DNA of 13,671 nt from contig CAZPJD010000210.1 in assembly GCA_964586775.1 (NCBI GenBank), positions 1 through 13,671 of the forward strand, read 5' to 3'. Origin of the DNA: JADLEX01 sp964586775. Its GTDB lineage: Bacteria > Lernaellota > Lernaellaia > JACKCT01. Below, piece after piece: positions 13,651 through 13,671 of this stretch. Below the pieces are notes generated by a model. That model had not been told where the DNA came from. It did no database searches and saw only the letters and a list, made by a program, of their open reading frames with translations. Numbering within the stretch: position 1 is the first letter of the stretch; every line of letters begins with the position of its first letter. The position numbers were made by a program, and so were the translations under genes.

Positions 13651-13671
13651 GTTTCGCCCCGCCCCCGGGCG

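Overview
The window is a stretch of high-GC bacterial DNA with every convincing gene on the plus strand. Dense coding, 4- and 20-nt gene overlaps, strong third-position G/C bias and a secreted, Asp-rich lipoprotein-like gene suggest a Gram-negative 'deltaproteobacterial-type' or related environmental lineage. Six radical-SAM [4Fe-4S] sites in under 9 kb suggest an anaerobe or microaerophile. Both statements are inference; no taxonomic marker is present.

Layout. (1) 2-685: the C-terminal part of a NodU/CmcH-type O-carbamoyltransferase, cut by the window edge. (2) 682-2253: a 523-residue cobalamin-binding-fold (B12-fold) radical SAM protein, starting at a GTG that overlaps the previous stop. 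(3) 2234-9337: one uninterrupted 2367-codon gene whose product carries five radical SAM domains. A SPASM-like radical SAM unit at the N-terminus is followed by four successive B12-fold/radical SAM modules spaced about 510 residues apart. (4) 9394-10032: a histidine-phosphatase-family enzyme. (5) 10095-11042: a TPR/helical protein. (6) 11043-11220: a 178-nt, partly AT-rich intergenic gap with a possible promoter and a strong ribosome binding site. (7) 11221-13650: a putative lipoprotein with a 53-residue Asp-rich linker and a long repetitive, probably beta-propeller, region of much lower GC.

How they may work together. Genes 1-3 overlap and are very probably translationally coupled. They look like part of a small-molecule or glycoconjugate tailoring operon: a carbamoyl-transfer enzyme plus six radical SAM domains, five of them of the B12-fold type that often performs methyl transfers or difficult C-C/C-H chemistry. 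The standalone copy (gene 2) and the first B12-type module of gene 3 are each other's closest relatives, so the locus seems to have grown by duplication and fusion. The substrate is not visible here and probably lies upstream of the window. The phosphatase and TPR genes follow in the same direction with short gaps and may be co-transcribed. The lipoprotein gene appears to be a separate unit.

The main item of interest is the penta-radical-SAM megaprotein and its recent expansion history.
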